Part shown: positions 43,396 through 53,081 of the stretch, in pieces
Layout of the letters: the number at the start of each line of letters is the position of its first letter
How positions within the stretch are numbered: position 1 is the stretch's first letter
NCBI RefSeq assembly: GCF_010672385.1
Contig: NZ_JAAHGT010000022.1
Location: forward strand, 1-60,954
DNA: 60,954 nt
Direction of reading: 5' to 3'
DNA from: Okeania sp. SIO2F4
GTDB lineage: Bacteria > Cyanobacteriota > Cyanobacteriia > Cyanobacteriales > Microcoleaceae
Made by a program: the position numbers and the translations under genes
Notes under the pieces: generated by a model
The model's database searches: none
Told to the model about the DNA's origin: nothing
What the model saw: only the letters and a program-made list of their open reading frames with translations

Positions 43396-43931
43396 TTAGT
43401 CTACCTTATGTTCTTTTTGCACTCCCAATTGTAAATCTCCCTCTTGGAATTGTCCTACTTCCTCATATTCCGGGTGATGCCCGTGTCGGTATAGAACGTA
43501 TTCGTTTTGCCAATATTCAGCTTCGGCTTGACTTTCAATTAGCCTATATTCTGATAAATCTAGGCAATTCTGCAATTCTGCTATTTCATCCTTTAGTTTG
43601 ACCTCACCCTGAGTTAATAATTTCTCTATAACATCAAAAACCCATACGGCAAAAGCTGGATTTAACCATGCTGCTAGATTGAGAGCTACCTTGCGGTGAA
43701 CCCATGTACCTTGGTTTTTGCCTTTTCCTTGTACTACTTTTACCAAGTCATCATCAGAGAAATTATGCTTCTTTTTCAGCTCTTCTAAATATTCTTTGGT
43801 TTGCTGCATTCTCAGAAAGTTATTGATTCTCTTGTTAAACTTTTTTTTTTACACATAGATGTTGCATCCCACATTCCATCATCATATATAGTAATTTCTT
43901 GTTCTTCAAATACTTCAATTATTTCCCCCAT
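43396..43931 (-). pseudogene. KilA-N domain protein, frameshifted at an A10 tract
   Basis: The N-terminal frame starts at 43931 with a good ribosome site (AAGGAG) and encodes MGEIIEVFEEQEI then DDGMWDATSMCKK. It hits an A10 run (43841-43850) and stops soon after. The other frame continues KRINNFLRMQQTKEYLEEL, then GTWVHRKVALNLAAWLNPAF with AVWVFDVIEKLL, the KilA-N core. One extra A would join both into a protein of about 177 residues, so the break may be a homopolymer error. KilA-N proteins are phage- and plasmid-borne DNA-binding proteins. An AVWVF-distal coiled coil follows. Confidence 0.75.
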
Positions 43932-44394
43932 ATACTACTCCTTAAAAACTCATTTGTACAAATTCGCGTTTCTTAATCAGATTGATATCTATTGCTTTGG
44001 GATGAAACGCTAATTCGCGGTTCTTAAAATTATCTCAAGATTCAGTAGGGATAAATAGGTAAATTAACATTAAAAATATACCGATTTATTCTAACAGTTT
44101 TTACTAGGATTTACCAGACAATAATTACTGATTAGCTGAAATTATAGCTATGATTTCATCAGCTTTTCATCCATCCCAACCATGGCTTTTTAGTCGCACT
44201 ATTTACATCTATCAATTGAGCGTAAAATCCAAGCAAGCTGACAGTTTGATGAGTGCTTCTAGCCAATCTTTGATGTAGTTGTGAAAAGTCTGTATCGGTA
44301 GAGTGACGTAAAGCGCAATTATGTCAGTTAACTATAAATATATAGAGCCAATTTTTCACTCTTGGTATCCTTGCGTCAACTAAATATGAGGATG
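43932..44394. other. Intergenic stretch upstream of KilA-N
   Basis: AT-rich with GCTAATTCGCGTTTCTTA-like direct repeats near 43965-44025 (AATTCGCGTTTCTTAA and AATTCGCGGTTCTTAA). No gene seen. Confidence 0.45.
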
Positions 44395-47300
44395 TCAACG
44401 TTCAATTCCTGCTCTTTGATGTTGTAGATGTTGTTCAAGGACAGGTTTAATATTTTCAGTAAAGTGATGAGCAATTTGAAAGGAGATAGGGTGGTTAGAG
44501 ATATCCTGCCAACCTTCTTCTTGACTCCACTGTGCAGAGAGAAAAGTTTGGCGAGAACCCAGATTCCAAGCTTTAAGTTGTTGAAAATTTGGCTCCCATT
44601 GTGCAGAGTAATATTTTCCTTCAAAACTATGGGATTTATGATATCTTAAAATATCAGCAACTACAGGCTGTACCTGCTGAAAACGTTGAGCCTGTAATTC
44701 TTCTGTATTTATGTCGTTGAGCAAAACTTTTTTCAGATTGAGCATCTGTTCTGTAGATAGAACTGAATTAATATTTTGCCAACTACCATTTGATAACTGT
44801 GCAGAGAAAACTTCATTGTTTTCTCGATCGGTTAATGTTAAATACTTTTCGCATAAATTCCACTGTGGAGTGTATTTGCCTTGAATATCTTTTCTGGGAA
44901 GAAAATCATAATAGTCAGCGATTAAAGATGCTAATTTTGCCGGAATTTCTTTTGCTTCAACTTCAGCTTGCTGAATATCCTTGAGAACAAAACCAGCATC
45001 CAAGGCATCTGATATATCCCAACCTTTCTTAATATCTCCAGTATGAGGAACTAAAGCTGTAGTAGCCTGCTTACCAAAACTGCGTATGGCATTAGCAATC
45101 TTTTCTGCACCAAGAAGTCCTTCATTATGCTGATCGAATCTATCATAAAAGATTACCACTTCTTTTCCAGGAATAGCCTGAAGCTGTTCGACAGGAGGAA
45201 CACCTCTAGCTCCCGTAGAAGTACAAGCCACTGCTATAGGTTCTCCCGACAGGCGCACAAGTTCTCCTAATCGTACAGCATCCCAAGGTCCTTCAGTTAG
45301 ATAAGTTTTTTCAGTTTCCAGATCGGGCTGCTGTACTACCCATACAGATGCTGGAACACCGGATTGTCCCCATGACCGAGTTCCCGGTGGTAGCTCCGAC
45401 TCTTCCATCCAAGGAGCATAACGGCGACGGGCGTAAAGTTTTTCTGGCTTCGCTGCATCTCTGTGGTAAAACGTTATAGAAGCTGGATACTCTTTACCAT
45501 CATTCGTTTTGAAACCAAAATTCAAGCCTATATTGTAGCGCTTGGCCAAATCAGGAGATATACCTCGGTTGTCTAGATACTCTAAGGCTTTTTTCTGAGT
45601 TTCTCGCACATTAGGAGCTACCGGAGATAGTAATCTGTCTTGAGCTTGAGCTAAATGTTCCTCTGTAGCAATTTTTATTTGAGGTGAAGATGGACGATTG
45701 GGCTGAGACTGGTTAAACTCTCGGATAGCCAGATTGGGTTCGACTTTTCCTACTGCCGGAAGACCCAAAGCACGACGAATAGCTTTTTCATCATGGAACT
45801 GTTCAATATCTTTTCCGGGCGGTTCTCCACCACTACCTCTAAAACACCAAAAATCCCCATTTTCTCTAATGCTTAAATTGGTATTATTAGACTTGCCTTC
45901 CGCAGCACAGCATGGACATTCTCCTCGTCCGTGTCTGAACTTGATATGGTCCCGAATATCGAAATCTCTTTGTATATTTTTCCTAATCTCATTACCAGCT
46001 AGTTCAGGTGACTTAGACGTGATAGTAGGATGTGATTTAGGAGTATTATTAGAAAGTAGATTATTAAGTGAGAGAGGTTTTTCCAACACAGAAGGAGAGT
46101 TAAAGGAAAGCCTATATTCTCTTTTCTCAAAATCCTGTTGACTTAGTTGCTCTCCAGCTAAATTATCGCAAATACTTACTTCGGCAACAGCCGGAATGTT
46201 AGGGGTAATTTTTTGAGCAGCATCTAACATAGTACCCTCTAGAATTTTTCCTACACTCACAGCTTTTGATTCAGGAGCAGTCAATACTATCTCATCGTGC
46301 CGGACGAGGGCGATCATAGCACCTGTGTTTTTCAAGCTAAGTGACAGTTTAGCTAAAGCCGATTTACTCATATCAGCTCCTGAACCCTGAATAGGAGCAT
46401 TTAACGCTTCTGTTACAGGAGGACGACTGTTCTGTGTAGGTTCCCACTCCCGTTTTCTGCCTAATAACGTCCTAGTTTGAGGATTGGGAACATCCTCAGA
46501 CTTTAACTTGCTGTACCATTGTTGTTGAAATTCCCGCCTAATTTTTTGTTCGTTTTGGGCCACTCCTGGATAACCTTTGTCCATTGCTGCCTGGAATTTT
46601 TGCGCTTCAGAGAGAGAAAAATCCACGCCATAACTAGACTTGGCATAGCCTTGCAAACCTTGAGCTGATTGACCATAGATTTTACCAAAATTTACAGGTT
46701 TTGCACGTTGTCGCTCCGAAGAGCTTATTTCCTTTTCGGGTTTACCAGTCATCAAGGAAGCTGTTGATTTATGTGCATCGCGACCTTCTTGATATACTTG
46801 AGTTAGATTGCGATCGCTACTTACCTGAGCCAAAATCCGCAACTCTTGTTGAGAGTAGTCGGCACGGACGAAGACTCGTCTTTCTTCTCCATCTTTTTGT
46901 TCGGGGATAACCGCACGCTTCAAATCACCTGTTATATTTTGGATAGCTGGATTAGTAGCGGACATCCGACCTGTTACTGCGGAGTTTTGATGCCACGTCG
47001 GATAAATTTTATTGTCTCGATCGGCAGCATTCAATAATCCTTGAATACCTTTATTACCAATCTGGTCGTCAATAGAACGTAATCTTAAGAATTTATCTAG
47101 AATAGGGTGTTCAGTTGCTAAACTTTGGATATCATCTTTGTTAAAGTTTTTAAGCGGAATTCCACCTTGATTAAACCAACTTACAGTCTGACTTTTATCA
47201 GCAAGTTTGGTTGAAGTTAAGTCTGCTGATAAAATAGCTTCTTCTTGAGTGGGATTTTTCTCGACTAACCACTCTTTAACTAGGGAATCTACTTCTTTTC

Positions 47301-47787
47301 TCTCCTCCCTTAACTCAAGTTGTTTTTCTTTAAGCCAAGAAGTATCTAACCGTACTCCATTCTGACTCATTTGTGCTGTAGCTCTCGTAGCGTCAAATTC
47401 AACCTTAGCTACCTCAATCAATTTTTCGTCAGCCAAGTTTGGCCTTAGATTTTCCCTAAGCGAGAGTAAATCTTGAGTGGTTGGCTCAGATATTAATTTG
47501 TTGAGATTTCTCTGTGCAATAGAAGGGAGAGAATTATCAATATTCAAGCCTGCTGTCAATAGGCTATCGGCTAATTTAATATCAAAAATTTGTCCTTCAA
47601 CCTCTAAACCGTTTTTTCCCAGTCTAGCTTGCCCCTCAACAGCGTCTGCAAAGACTTTGACTGTTGACGGCTCTTGTAGAAGGTCGGCTAGTTTTGGATC
47701 GGAGTATCGATAAGCTTCTTCCTGCTTATCATTGCCGATCAGGACTCGCTCGGTTTGTGGAATTATTGCTATTACTGGCTTAGACAT
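44395..47787 (-). CDS. Family-A DNA polymerase fused to zinc-finger/TOPRIM primase
   Basis: The 1130-residue protein joins two replication enzymes. Residues ~1-100 are a remnant exonuclease-like domain (FDIKLADSLLTAG) without clear catalytic acids. Residues ~110-570 are a PolA-type polymerase: TGRMSATNPAIQNI, VRADYSQQELRIL (motif A), RAKPVNFGKIYGQ (O helix), LVRHDEIVL (motif C). Residues ~625-670 hold a CHC2-like zinc finger (CPCC...FWCF) and ~800-930 a TOPRIM domain (YLTEGPWDAV, VVIFYDRFDQHNEG). No 5' nuclease domain. It likely serves as the plasmid replicase-primase. The upstream 131-residue gene ends 3 bp before it. Confidence 0.9.
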   Translation of the reverse strand: MSKPVIAIIPQTERVLIGNDKQEEAYRYSDPKLADLLQEPSTVKVFADAVEGQARLGKNGLEVEGQIFDIKLADSLLTAGLNIDNSLPSIAQRNLNKLISEPTTQDLLSLRENLRPNLADEKLIEVAKVEFDATRATAQMSQNGVRLDTSWLKEKQLELREERKEVDSLVKEWLVEKNPTQEEAILSADLTSTKLADKSQTVSWFNQGGIPLKNFNKDDIQSLATEHPILDKFLRLRSIDDQIGNKGIQGLLNAADRDNKIYPTWHQNSAVTGRMSATNPAIQNITGDLKRAVIPEQKDGEERRVFVRADYSQQELRILAQVSSDRNLTQVYQEGRDAHKSTASLMTGKPEKEISSSERQRAKPVNFGKIYGQSAQGLQGYAKSSYGVDFSLSEAQKFQAAMDKGYPGVAQNEQKIRREFQQQWYSKLKSEDVPNPQTRTLLGRKREWEPTQNSRPPVTEALNAPIQGSGADMSKSALAKLSLSLKNTGAMIALVRHDEIVLTAPESKAVSVGKILEGTMLDAAQKITPNIPAVAEVSICDNLAGEQLSQQDFEKREYRLSFNSPSVLEKPLSLNNLLSNNTPKSHPTITSKSPELAGNEIRKNIQRDFDIRDHIKFRHGRGECPCCAAEGKSNNTNLSIRENGDFWCFRGSGGEPPGKDIEQFHDEKAIRRALGLPAVGKVEPNLAIREFNQSQPNRPSSPQIKIATEEHLAQAQDRLLSPVAPNVRETQKKALEYLDNRGISPDLAKRYNIGLNFGFKTNDGKEYPASITFYHRDAAKPEKLYARRRYAPWMEESELPPGTRSWGQSGVPASVWVVQQPDLETEKTYLTEGPWDAVRLGELVRLSGEPIAVACTSTGARGVPPVEQLQAIPGKEVVIFYDRFDQHNEGLLGAEKIANAIRSFGKQATTALVPHTGDIKKGWDISDALDAGFVLKDIQQAEVEAKEIPAKLASLIADYYDFLPRKDIQGKYTPQWNLCEKYLTLTDRENNEVFSAQLSNGSWQNINSVLSTEQMLNLKKVLLNDINTEELQAQRFQQVQPVVADILRYHKSHSFEGKYYSAQWEPNFQQLKAWNLGSRQTFLSAQWSQEEGWQDISNHPISFQIAHHFTENIKPVLEQHLQHQRAGIER

Positions 47788-47790
47788 AAG

Positions 47791-48186
47791 TTAAAAAGGT
47801 GGGTCGGTAATATCGGCAATTTCAAATAGATGCTTTGTGTTGGCTAAATGTTTGGATATTTCCCAACCGACAATATCGTCTGTATAATTGTCTGGTAAGA
47901 ATGGTAGTTTCTCCGATAAGTGAAAGAAGAACTTAGGGTAATCGATATTGAATTGATCCAAACATGACATAAACTCTTTTCCACCTTTTTCCACAACAAG
48001 GACAAGCTTTTTGTCAAATGAAATTTCAGTAAACATGGCATCTTGATAGGCTGATAACTCACTACCTTCCAACTCGCATTCTAAGTCTTCTCCTTCAGCT
48101 AGCCAGAAGCAGCCAATATTCCAACCATTGGGTTGGATATCAACGCGGTTGGGGTAAGAAATTACTTCGGGACACTCGTAGTCCAT
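47791..48186 (-). CDS. Hypothetical protein in operon with the polymerase-primase
   Basis: A 131-residue acidic protein (MDYECPEVISYPNRVDIQPN...) with strand-rich N-terminal half and a helical C-terminus (DDIVGWEISKHLANTKHLFE). It lies 3 bp upstream of the polymerase-primase gene on the same strand, so the two are surely co-transcribed. Family not recognised; a replication accessory or a host-takeover protein is possible. Confidence 0.7.
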   Translation of the reverse strand: MDYECPEVISYPNRVDIQPNGWNIGCFWLAEGEDLECELEGSELSAYQDAMFTEISFDKKLVLVVEKGGKEFMSCLDQFNIDYPKFFFHLSEKLPFLPDNYTDDIVGWEISKHLANTKHLFEIADITDPPF

Positions 48187-48874
48187 ATTTTCAAAAAATC
48201 GTTAAATACTGATTACTTCATAGTACCGGAGATTTGATGAAAGCGCTCGCATTTCAGTTGGATAACTTTACCGAATAATTAATAATTAATAGTTAATAAT
48301 TAATAATTGATAGTCAATAATTAATTATTCATTCAACAATTAAGGTTAAAAGCCTCCCCTTTTAATTAATAATTAATAATTAATAATTAAGCACCTACAC
48401 AGAATTGATTTCCCACTCTCATTCTCTGTCACCCTTGCAGTAAAAAGGTTTCAATTGAGAAAAATATGTAATTAATTTTGTGTATCTGCTTAATAATTTA
48501 GTCGGTGGTGTCTAGGGAGATAGTTTCTGGATAATTGTTAATTGTTTGATACTCCTATCTCAATAATTATTAATTGTTCATTGTTAATTGTTAATTATTG
48601 AGAAGGGGTAATTATTAATTATTAATTTACGAACAGTTAATTGCTGAACTACAAATTACACAGACGAAAATGTTGCGACAAAGAATAAAGTTCCAGAGCG
48701 ATCGCTCGTACCTAAATACACCAGCGCTCATTGCTATAGTATTAACTAAGGAGCCATATAAAAATAAGTTGTACAAATTTTATCTAGGATAAACTGTGAA
48801 ATATAGCTTCTATCAAAAAAACTGTTCAGGTTATTTTGACACGAGTCCTAAGCAAAATTTATGTGGAGATAGAG
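48187..48874. other. Repeat-rich non-coding stretch
   Basis: TTAATTA blocks at 48274-48325 and 48360-48390, an inverted copy (48391-48490) of the 31224-31325 repeat, further blocks at 48535-48632, and a HIP1 site near 48700. Position next to the replication gene makes it a candidate for the origin, but no iteron array is evident. Confidence 0.5.
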
Positions 48875-49012
48875 ATGGTAGAGAAATTTATTACAACCAT
48901 ACATGAATTAACTTTATTTGAATTGATATCTAGACTTCTTCTCGGTTTGTTTTTAGGACTGATTTCACTTGTGATAGGATATTATATTGGAAAGCATTTA
49001 TCTGATTTTTAG
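48875..49012 (+). CDS. Small single-helix membrane protein
   Basis: A 45-residue frame, MVEKFITTIHELTLFELISR then LLLGLFLGLISLVIGYYIGK, with a GGAG ribosome site 7-8 bp before the ATG. One membrane helix spans residues ~20-40. It is convergent with the minus-strand secreted protein gene 26 bp downstream. Function unknown; a small toxin-like or conjugation-related membrane peptide is possible. Confidence 0.45.
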   Translation: MVEKFITTIHELTLFELISRLLLGLFLGLISLVIGYYIGKHLSDF

Positions 49013-49038
49013 ACTTAAAAATTGTGTAAGTCCCATTG

Positions 49039-50217
49039 TTACAAACCCAAAAAAATCATATCCTTTTCCTTAGAACTAAACCAAGGAATAGGACCAATAA
49101 CATAAGGAGTACAACCTAAATCAACAAACCCGTATTTTAAACAAACCCGAAAATATAAGCCAAATTTTCCCTCTCCCTCACTCTCAACAGTATCAGTCAA
49201 AACCACCTTAAACAAATCCCCAAAAGGATGTCTACCCGTCGGTTCTTCTCCATCAAACATTTCACCCAAAACCCCCTCACCACCAGGCACCATTTGGCCT
49301 CCATCATCCTTACCACCCTTAATCCACTGAGCACCATGTAATCCCGAAACATCATCAATAACACCCAAAGTACCGGGAGGAACAAGTTCTAAATAAGCAC
49401 AACCAGTTTCTTGAACGCACTGATAGTTAAAACCTACTTCTTTACTGCCAGTAATTGAGCGTTTTGTTGGGGTAAACCTATGTTCTTTATAACCGTAAGT
49501 TACGTCGTGCATAGCTACCATTCCGGCAACAGAAAAAGGAATTTCAAACAGGTTAGGTAATGGTATTTCCTCTAAAGCTGGAATAGAACTTAGGGGTGTA
49601 TTTTCCCATCCTTTAAACTCAGATAAAGGGGTATTTGCCAAATTAGGAATGCTAGTTACCGAATATTTGCTTAAGTCAATTTCTCCTATTTGAATGTTTG
49701 TTAGATTAGGTTTATTGATAAAATATTTAAGTTTTTTTTCACCATCTAAAGGCCCTAAAACTTCGTATTGCCCAATTAATTCCTTTAATACAGGAACTTG
49801 ATTTAGCTTCTTATTTTTAAGTCCGGGAACGGAATTAACAAAATCTTTTAACCCTTGATTTTGAAATAATTCTATAGAACTTAATGGAGTATTTTTAGGG
49901 CTTAATCCTCCCATTTGATTCAGATTCCACAAACTTTTATTACCTATATTTTGTAAATCTCCTAATTGTAAAATATTACCTATAGAAGTACCTTCTCCCC
50001 ATTCACGGGAAGGATCGAAACCTAATTGGTCGATAATTTCAGGGGGTAGTTGAAAACCGCCACTCGATTCTATACCAGGCAAATCACTTAGATTTATATT
50101 AGGCAAATCTAGTACGACTGCCCCATCTTGATTAATGGCAGTAGGGATTTCATCGGCTTTGACTGGCATCTCTATCATTACTGCCATAAATAATGTCATT
50201 AAGATATTTTTCCACAT
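49039..50217 (-). CDS. Secreted protein of the conjugation region, related to the 55969 gene
   Basis: The 392-residue protein has an N-terminal signal-like segment (MWKNILMTLFMAVMIEMPVK-A) and a series of short, imperfect proline-punctuated repeats (SVTSIPNLANTPLSEF, ENTPLSSIPALEEIPLPNLF). The C-terminal domain has paired cysteines (YQCVQETGCAYLEL), GGKDDGGQMVPGGEGVL, EPTGRHPFGDLFKVVLTD and a GCTPYVIGPIPWF end. The TGRHPxxDxFKVVL and YxIGPI patterns recur in the 586-residue protein at 55969-57729, so the two are paralogues. Likely exported and part of, or substrate of, the type IV secretion apparatus. No characterised family is known to me. Confidence 0.7.
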   Translation of the reverse strand: MWKNILMTLFMAVMIEMPVKADEIPTAINQDGAVVLDLPNINLSDLPGIESSGGFQLPPEIIDQLGFDPSREWGEGTSIGNILQLGDLQNIGNKSLWNLNQMGGLSPKNTPLSSIELFQNQGLKDFVNSVPGLKNKKLNQVPVLKELIGQYEVLGPLDGEKKLKYFINKPNLTNIQIGEIDLSKYSVTSIPNLANTPLSEFKGWENTPLSSIPALEEIPLPNLFEIPFSVAGMVAMHDVTYGYKEHRFTPTKRSITGSKEVGFNYQCVQETGCAYLELVPPGTLGVIDDVSGLHGAQWIKGGKDDGGQMVPGGEGVLGEMFDGEEPTGRHPFGDLFKVVLTDTVESEGEGKFGLYFRVCLKYGFVDLGCTPYVIGPIPWFSSKEKDMIFLGL

Positions 50218-51091
50218 ATTAACGTTCTACTCCTTGCTGTTCTTGTTTATTTATGGATTTAGAAATATTATTACTGAAGTAGAAAATTTTTTTTGTTTAT
50301 TCTACATTCAAATTAGATGCAATTTCTTGACTATTTGCTACTAAGAATTCCCTCCGATCACTATTTTTAAGCAATTAACAATAGACTTGTTTGCGACAGC
50401 CGATACAATTAATAATTAACAATGAACAATTAATAATTAATAATTATCACTCATGGTTGCATTGATAATTAATCAGAGAGTTTCTGAGTAGATGTGCGCT
50501 TTTTAATTATGAATTATTAATTATGAATTATTAATGACAAAGGGGGGAGGCTATTCATGAAGTCAGAAGTGTGTTAGCTCCGCATTCTGCAGGAAAGTCA
50601 GAAGTATCAATATAGTGGGAAATTGAGAAAAAGCCACTAATTGAAGACCGCTAAAATAAAATTTATAGCGGGGTTTTGCTCGAAGTCAGAAGTGTGAAGT
50701 CAGAAGTCAGAAGTAAAAAATTAATCAGAAAATTACCGCCCTAAAATCAAATATAAATTCACCTTTTTTGATTTTTACTTCTGTGGGATAGTTTCTTCAA
50801 CAATTAATTATTAATTATTACCTCTTCTTGAAAAGAAGAGGATTGACTCAAAAGAAAAATTTTTTCTTTTTTTCCCTTAAAAGGGGAGGCTTTAGCCCAC
50901 AATTTCTCGGTAAATTTTGTTCCGAAACTTCTGACTTCTGACTTCTGATTTCTGACTTCGAGCGAAGCGAGCAAGCTGAATTGTCGAATGAATAATTATT
51001 GACTATCAACTCTTAATTATTAATTATTAATTATTAACTATTAATTATTAATTATTTTGTAGTTGCTGTGAATTCGGCTTTTTCATCTAAC
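50218..51091. other. Repeat-rich non-coding stretch
   Basis: TTAATTA blocks (50399-50452, 50505-50535, 50800-50822, 51002-51055), TCAGAAG/CTTCTGA heptamer blocks (50685-50711, 50928-50960) and GGGGAGGCT composite elements (50545, 50883). No gene seen. Confidence 0.6.
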
Positions 51092-52969
51092 TTAACGCTC
51101 CTGTTCTTCTGTCTCTTCCTTAATTTTTCCTACTGTAGCTGTAGCTATTTCATTATTAGCAAAGACCTGGTTAATTTTGTTGCTAAACTCCAATAGCTGC
51201 TTAGTCTGTTCGTGCGTAAGTTCTGAACTACCATCTTTATTAATTATTTCCAAACCTGACAAACTTTTATGGAAGTCAAAAGAAGCTGTCTCGTAAGAAT
51301 CTACATTTTGTGCTTTCATAAACTTATCTACAGCATCCTTAATTTTATTATCAGCATAATCTTCAACTTGAACCGCGAAATTAGTAAAATCTTCCGACTC
51401 TTGTAATAGCATTTTATTCTCAATATTTCCTTCTCCATCTGAATGAAATATAGTTCCGCGATCGCCTAATTTATCCTTAATATCTAATCCCCCCTCATCA
51501 TTCCTTTCAATAGTGTAATTGTTAGTTTCATACCGATTAGTTTGTTTCTCAGTTAAATACATATCTAATCCATTATCAATAAATTTATCCTCAGCTTTTT
51601 GATAATTAATATCAGGGGTGTTGGATAAATTTAAGTCTAATTTTTCCTGGTAAAATTCAACAAACTGTTGAGTTTTTTCCTCACTTAAACTTGAAGAAAT
51701 GTTGCCTTCTGCATCGGAATGAAATTCTAATATTTCAGAACCATCATTCTCCTTAGTCCATATAGATACACCTCCGGAGCCATTTCTTTCCAAAACAGAA
51801 TTATCAGTTTCGTAGCGATTAGTTTCTAATACCTCCAAAACCTTATCGGTTCCCTGATTAATTATTTGATTGTCTTGATTATTTGGAAGAGAAACTTCTT
51901 CCCTTACGCTTGTTTCTACATCTAAATTTTCTGTTTTAACTTCATAATTATTGTTTTTACCACCCTTATAAGTCCCTTCATCCATTTCGTAAGAATGATG
52001 TTCTATATAGGGAGTATTCAAATCTTCAGAATGACTAACAGTTTTTCCATTAGTAGGCACGGTCTTCTCTTCTTCCCATGGGTCGGGAAGTATGCTACCT
52101 TCATCTAGATTTATACCTATCAATTCCACATCTTCCTCCTGTTTTTGTACGTCATTAATTATTTGGTAAACTTGCTGGTAAGTATCGTTTAAATCTCGAT
52201 CGTTAATATCAACTTCGTTTGGTTTTGTCGTGCTTTTATTATTATTTTTTTGGTTTACTTTTTCTACAGTATTTTTAGCTATTTGTTGTGCTTCTGCCTC
52301 TCCCTGTTTTTCATTAATAAGATGAAATAATCTCCTGTCAAATTCTTCTAATTGTTCTCTTAATTCTTCATTACCTAAGTCGTCTAAATTAACTTCATCT
52401 TTAAGAGATTCTAATTCAGGTGAGATGTTACTGCCACTTTCTTTTTTGAGGTTTTCCTGATACTTTTTCCAAGCTTGCTTTGGATACAATTTTGATTCAT
52501 AATAATCACTAGCTGCCTCATAGTAATTTACTTTACTTTGAGAAAAATCATTTCTCTCCTGCGTATAATTCTTCCTTGATTTAAGATAATTATTTTGAGC
52601 AGATATCGATTGTTCTCTGATTTTTTTTAAATTATCTGCATCTATAGTTTTGTCTTCTAATGCGTATTGATATTTTTGCTTATAAAAATCTCTATCTTCT
52701 CTAGCAAAACTTAAATATTCTTTAGTATTATTGTATTCTTCACCAGCTTTAATCAAGGAGATGCGAGAATCTTTGTAGTCGCCAAAATAATCCGCCTGCA
52801 TCTTTTCCATTTGCCGACGGGTAGGATTAAAATCAAAATTCAGCTCAATTTTACCTAAGATATCGACAACTTCATCAATAACTTTCAAGGTAGTATCAAC
52901 TCCATCTTCACTGATAGAGGTCATACTTTTTGCGTCATTTTCTAGTACAGGAACAACCATGTTCAACAA
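51092..52969 (-). CDS. Large acidic coiled-coil protein with a triplicated C-terminal motif
   Basis: The 625-residue protein begins with a long helical, coiled-coil part (residues ~60-240; KAGEEYNNTKEYLSFARED...), continues with an Asn/Glu-rich linker, and carries three copies of a ~55-residue motif: NRYETDNSVLERNGSGGVSI, NRYETNNYTIERNDEGGLDI and SYETASFDFHKSLSGLEII, each followed by a (F)HSDxEGNI-type or related segment and a helix (EEKTQQFVEF; HEQTKQLLEF). No signal peptide. It directly follows the coupling-protein gene (112 bp), so a role as relaxosome or coupling accessory is plausible. Family not recognised. Confidence 0.7.
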   Translation of the reverse strand: MLNMVVPVLENDAKSMTSISEDGVDTTLKVIDEVVDILGKIELNFDFNPTRRQMEKMQADYFGDYKDSRISLIKAGEEYNNTKEYLSFAREDRDFYKQKYQYALEDKTIDADNLKKIREQSISAQNNYLKSRKNYTQERNDFSQSKVNYYEAASDYYESKLYPKQAWKKYQENLKKESGSNISPELESLKDEVNLDDLGNEELREQLEEFDRRLFHLINEKQGEAEAQQIAKNTVEKVNQKNNNKSTTKPNEVDINDRDLNDTYQQVYQIINDVQKQEEDVELIGINLDEGSILPDPWEEEKTVPTNGKTVSHSEDLNTPYIEHHSYEMDEGTYKGGKNNNYEVKTENLDVETSVREEVSLPNNQDNQIINQGTDKVLEVLETNRYETDNSVLERNGSGGVSIWTKENDGSEILEFHSDAEGNISSSLSEEKTQQFVEFYQEKLDLNLSNTPDINYQKAEDKFIDNGLDMYLTEKQTNRYETNNYTIERNDEGGLDIKDKLGDRGTIFHSDGEGNIENKMLLQESEDFTNFAVQVEDYADNKIKDAVDKFMKAQNVDSYETASFDFHKSLSGLEIINKDGSSELTHEQTKQLLEFSNKINQVFANNEIATATVGKIKEETEEQER

Positions 52970-53081
52970 TTAACAATTAATAATTAACTAGCTATCAGCT
53001 TTTCTGTTCCGGAATGCTCCGCTTGCCAGCATCTAGCTAACCTCTTGCAGAGAAACTGCGGACTTCAGCTAAAACACCAAT

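Noticed and set aside
43860-43880. CCCACATTCC near 43868 as an end of the IS1634-like element
   Set aside because: Only ten bases match and the sequence is coding for the KilA-N N-terminus; no partner end or duplication.
43396-43931. KilA-N gene as evidence of a prophage
   Set aside because: No capsid, terminase, tail or lysis genes are near; KilA-N genes also occur on plasmids.
48187-48874. Replication origin with iterons
   Set aside because: The repeats are the same TTAATTA blocks found all over the window, not a dedicated iteron array.
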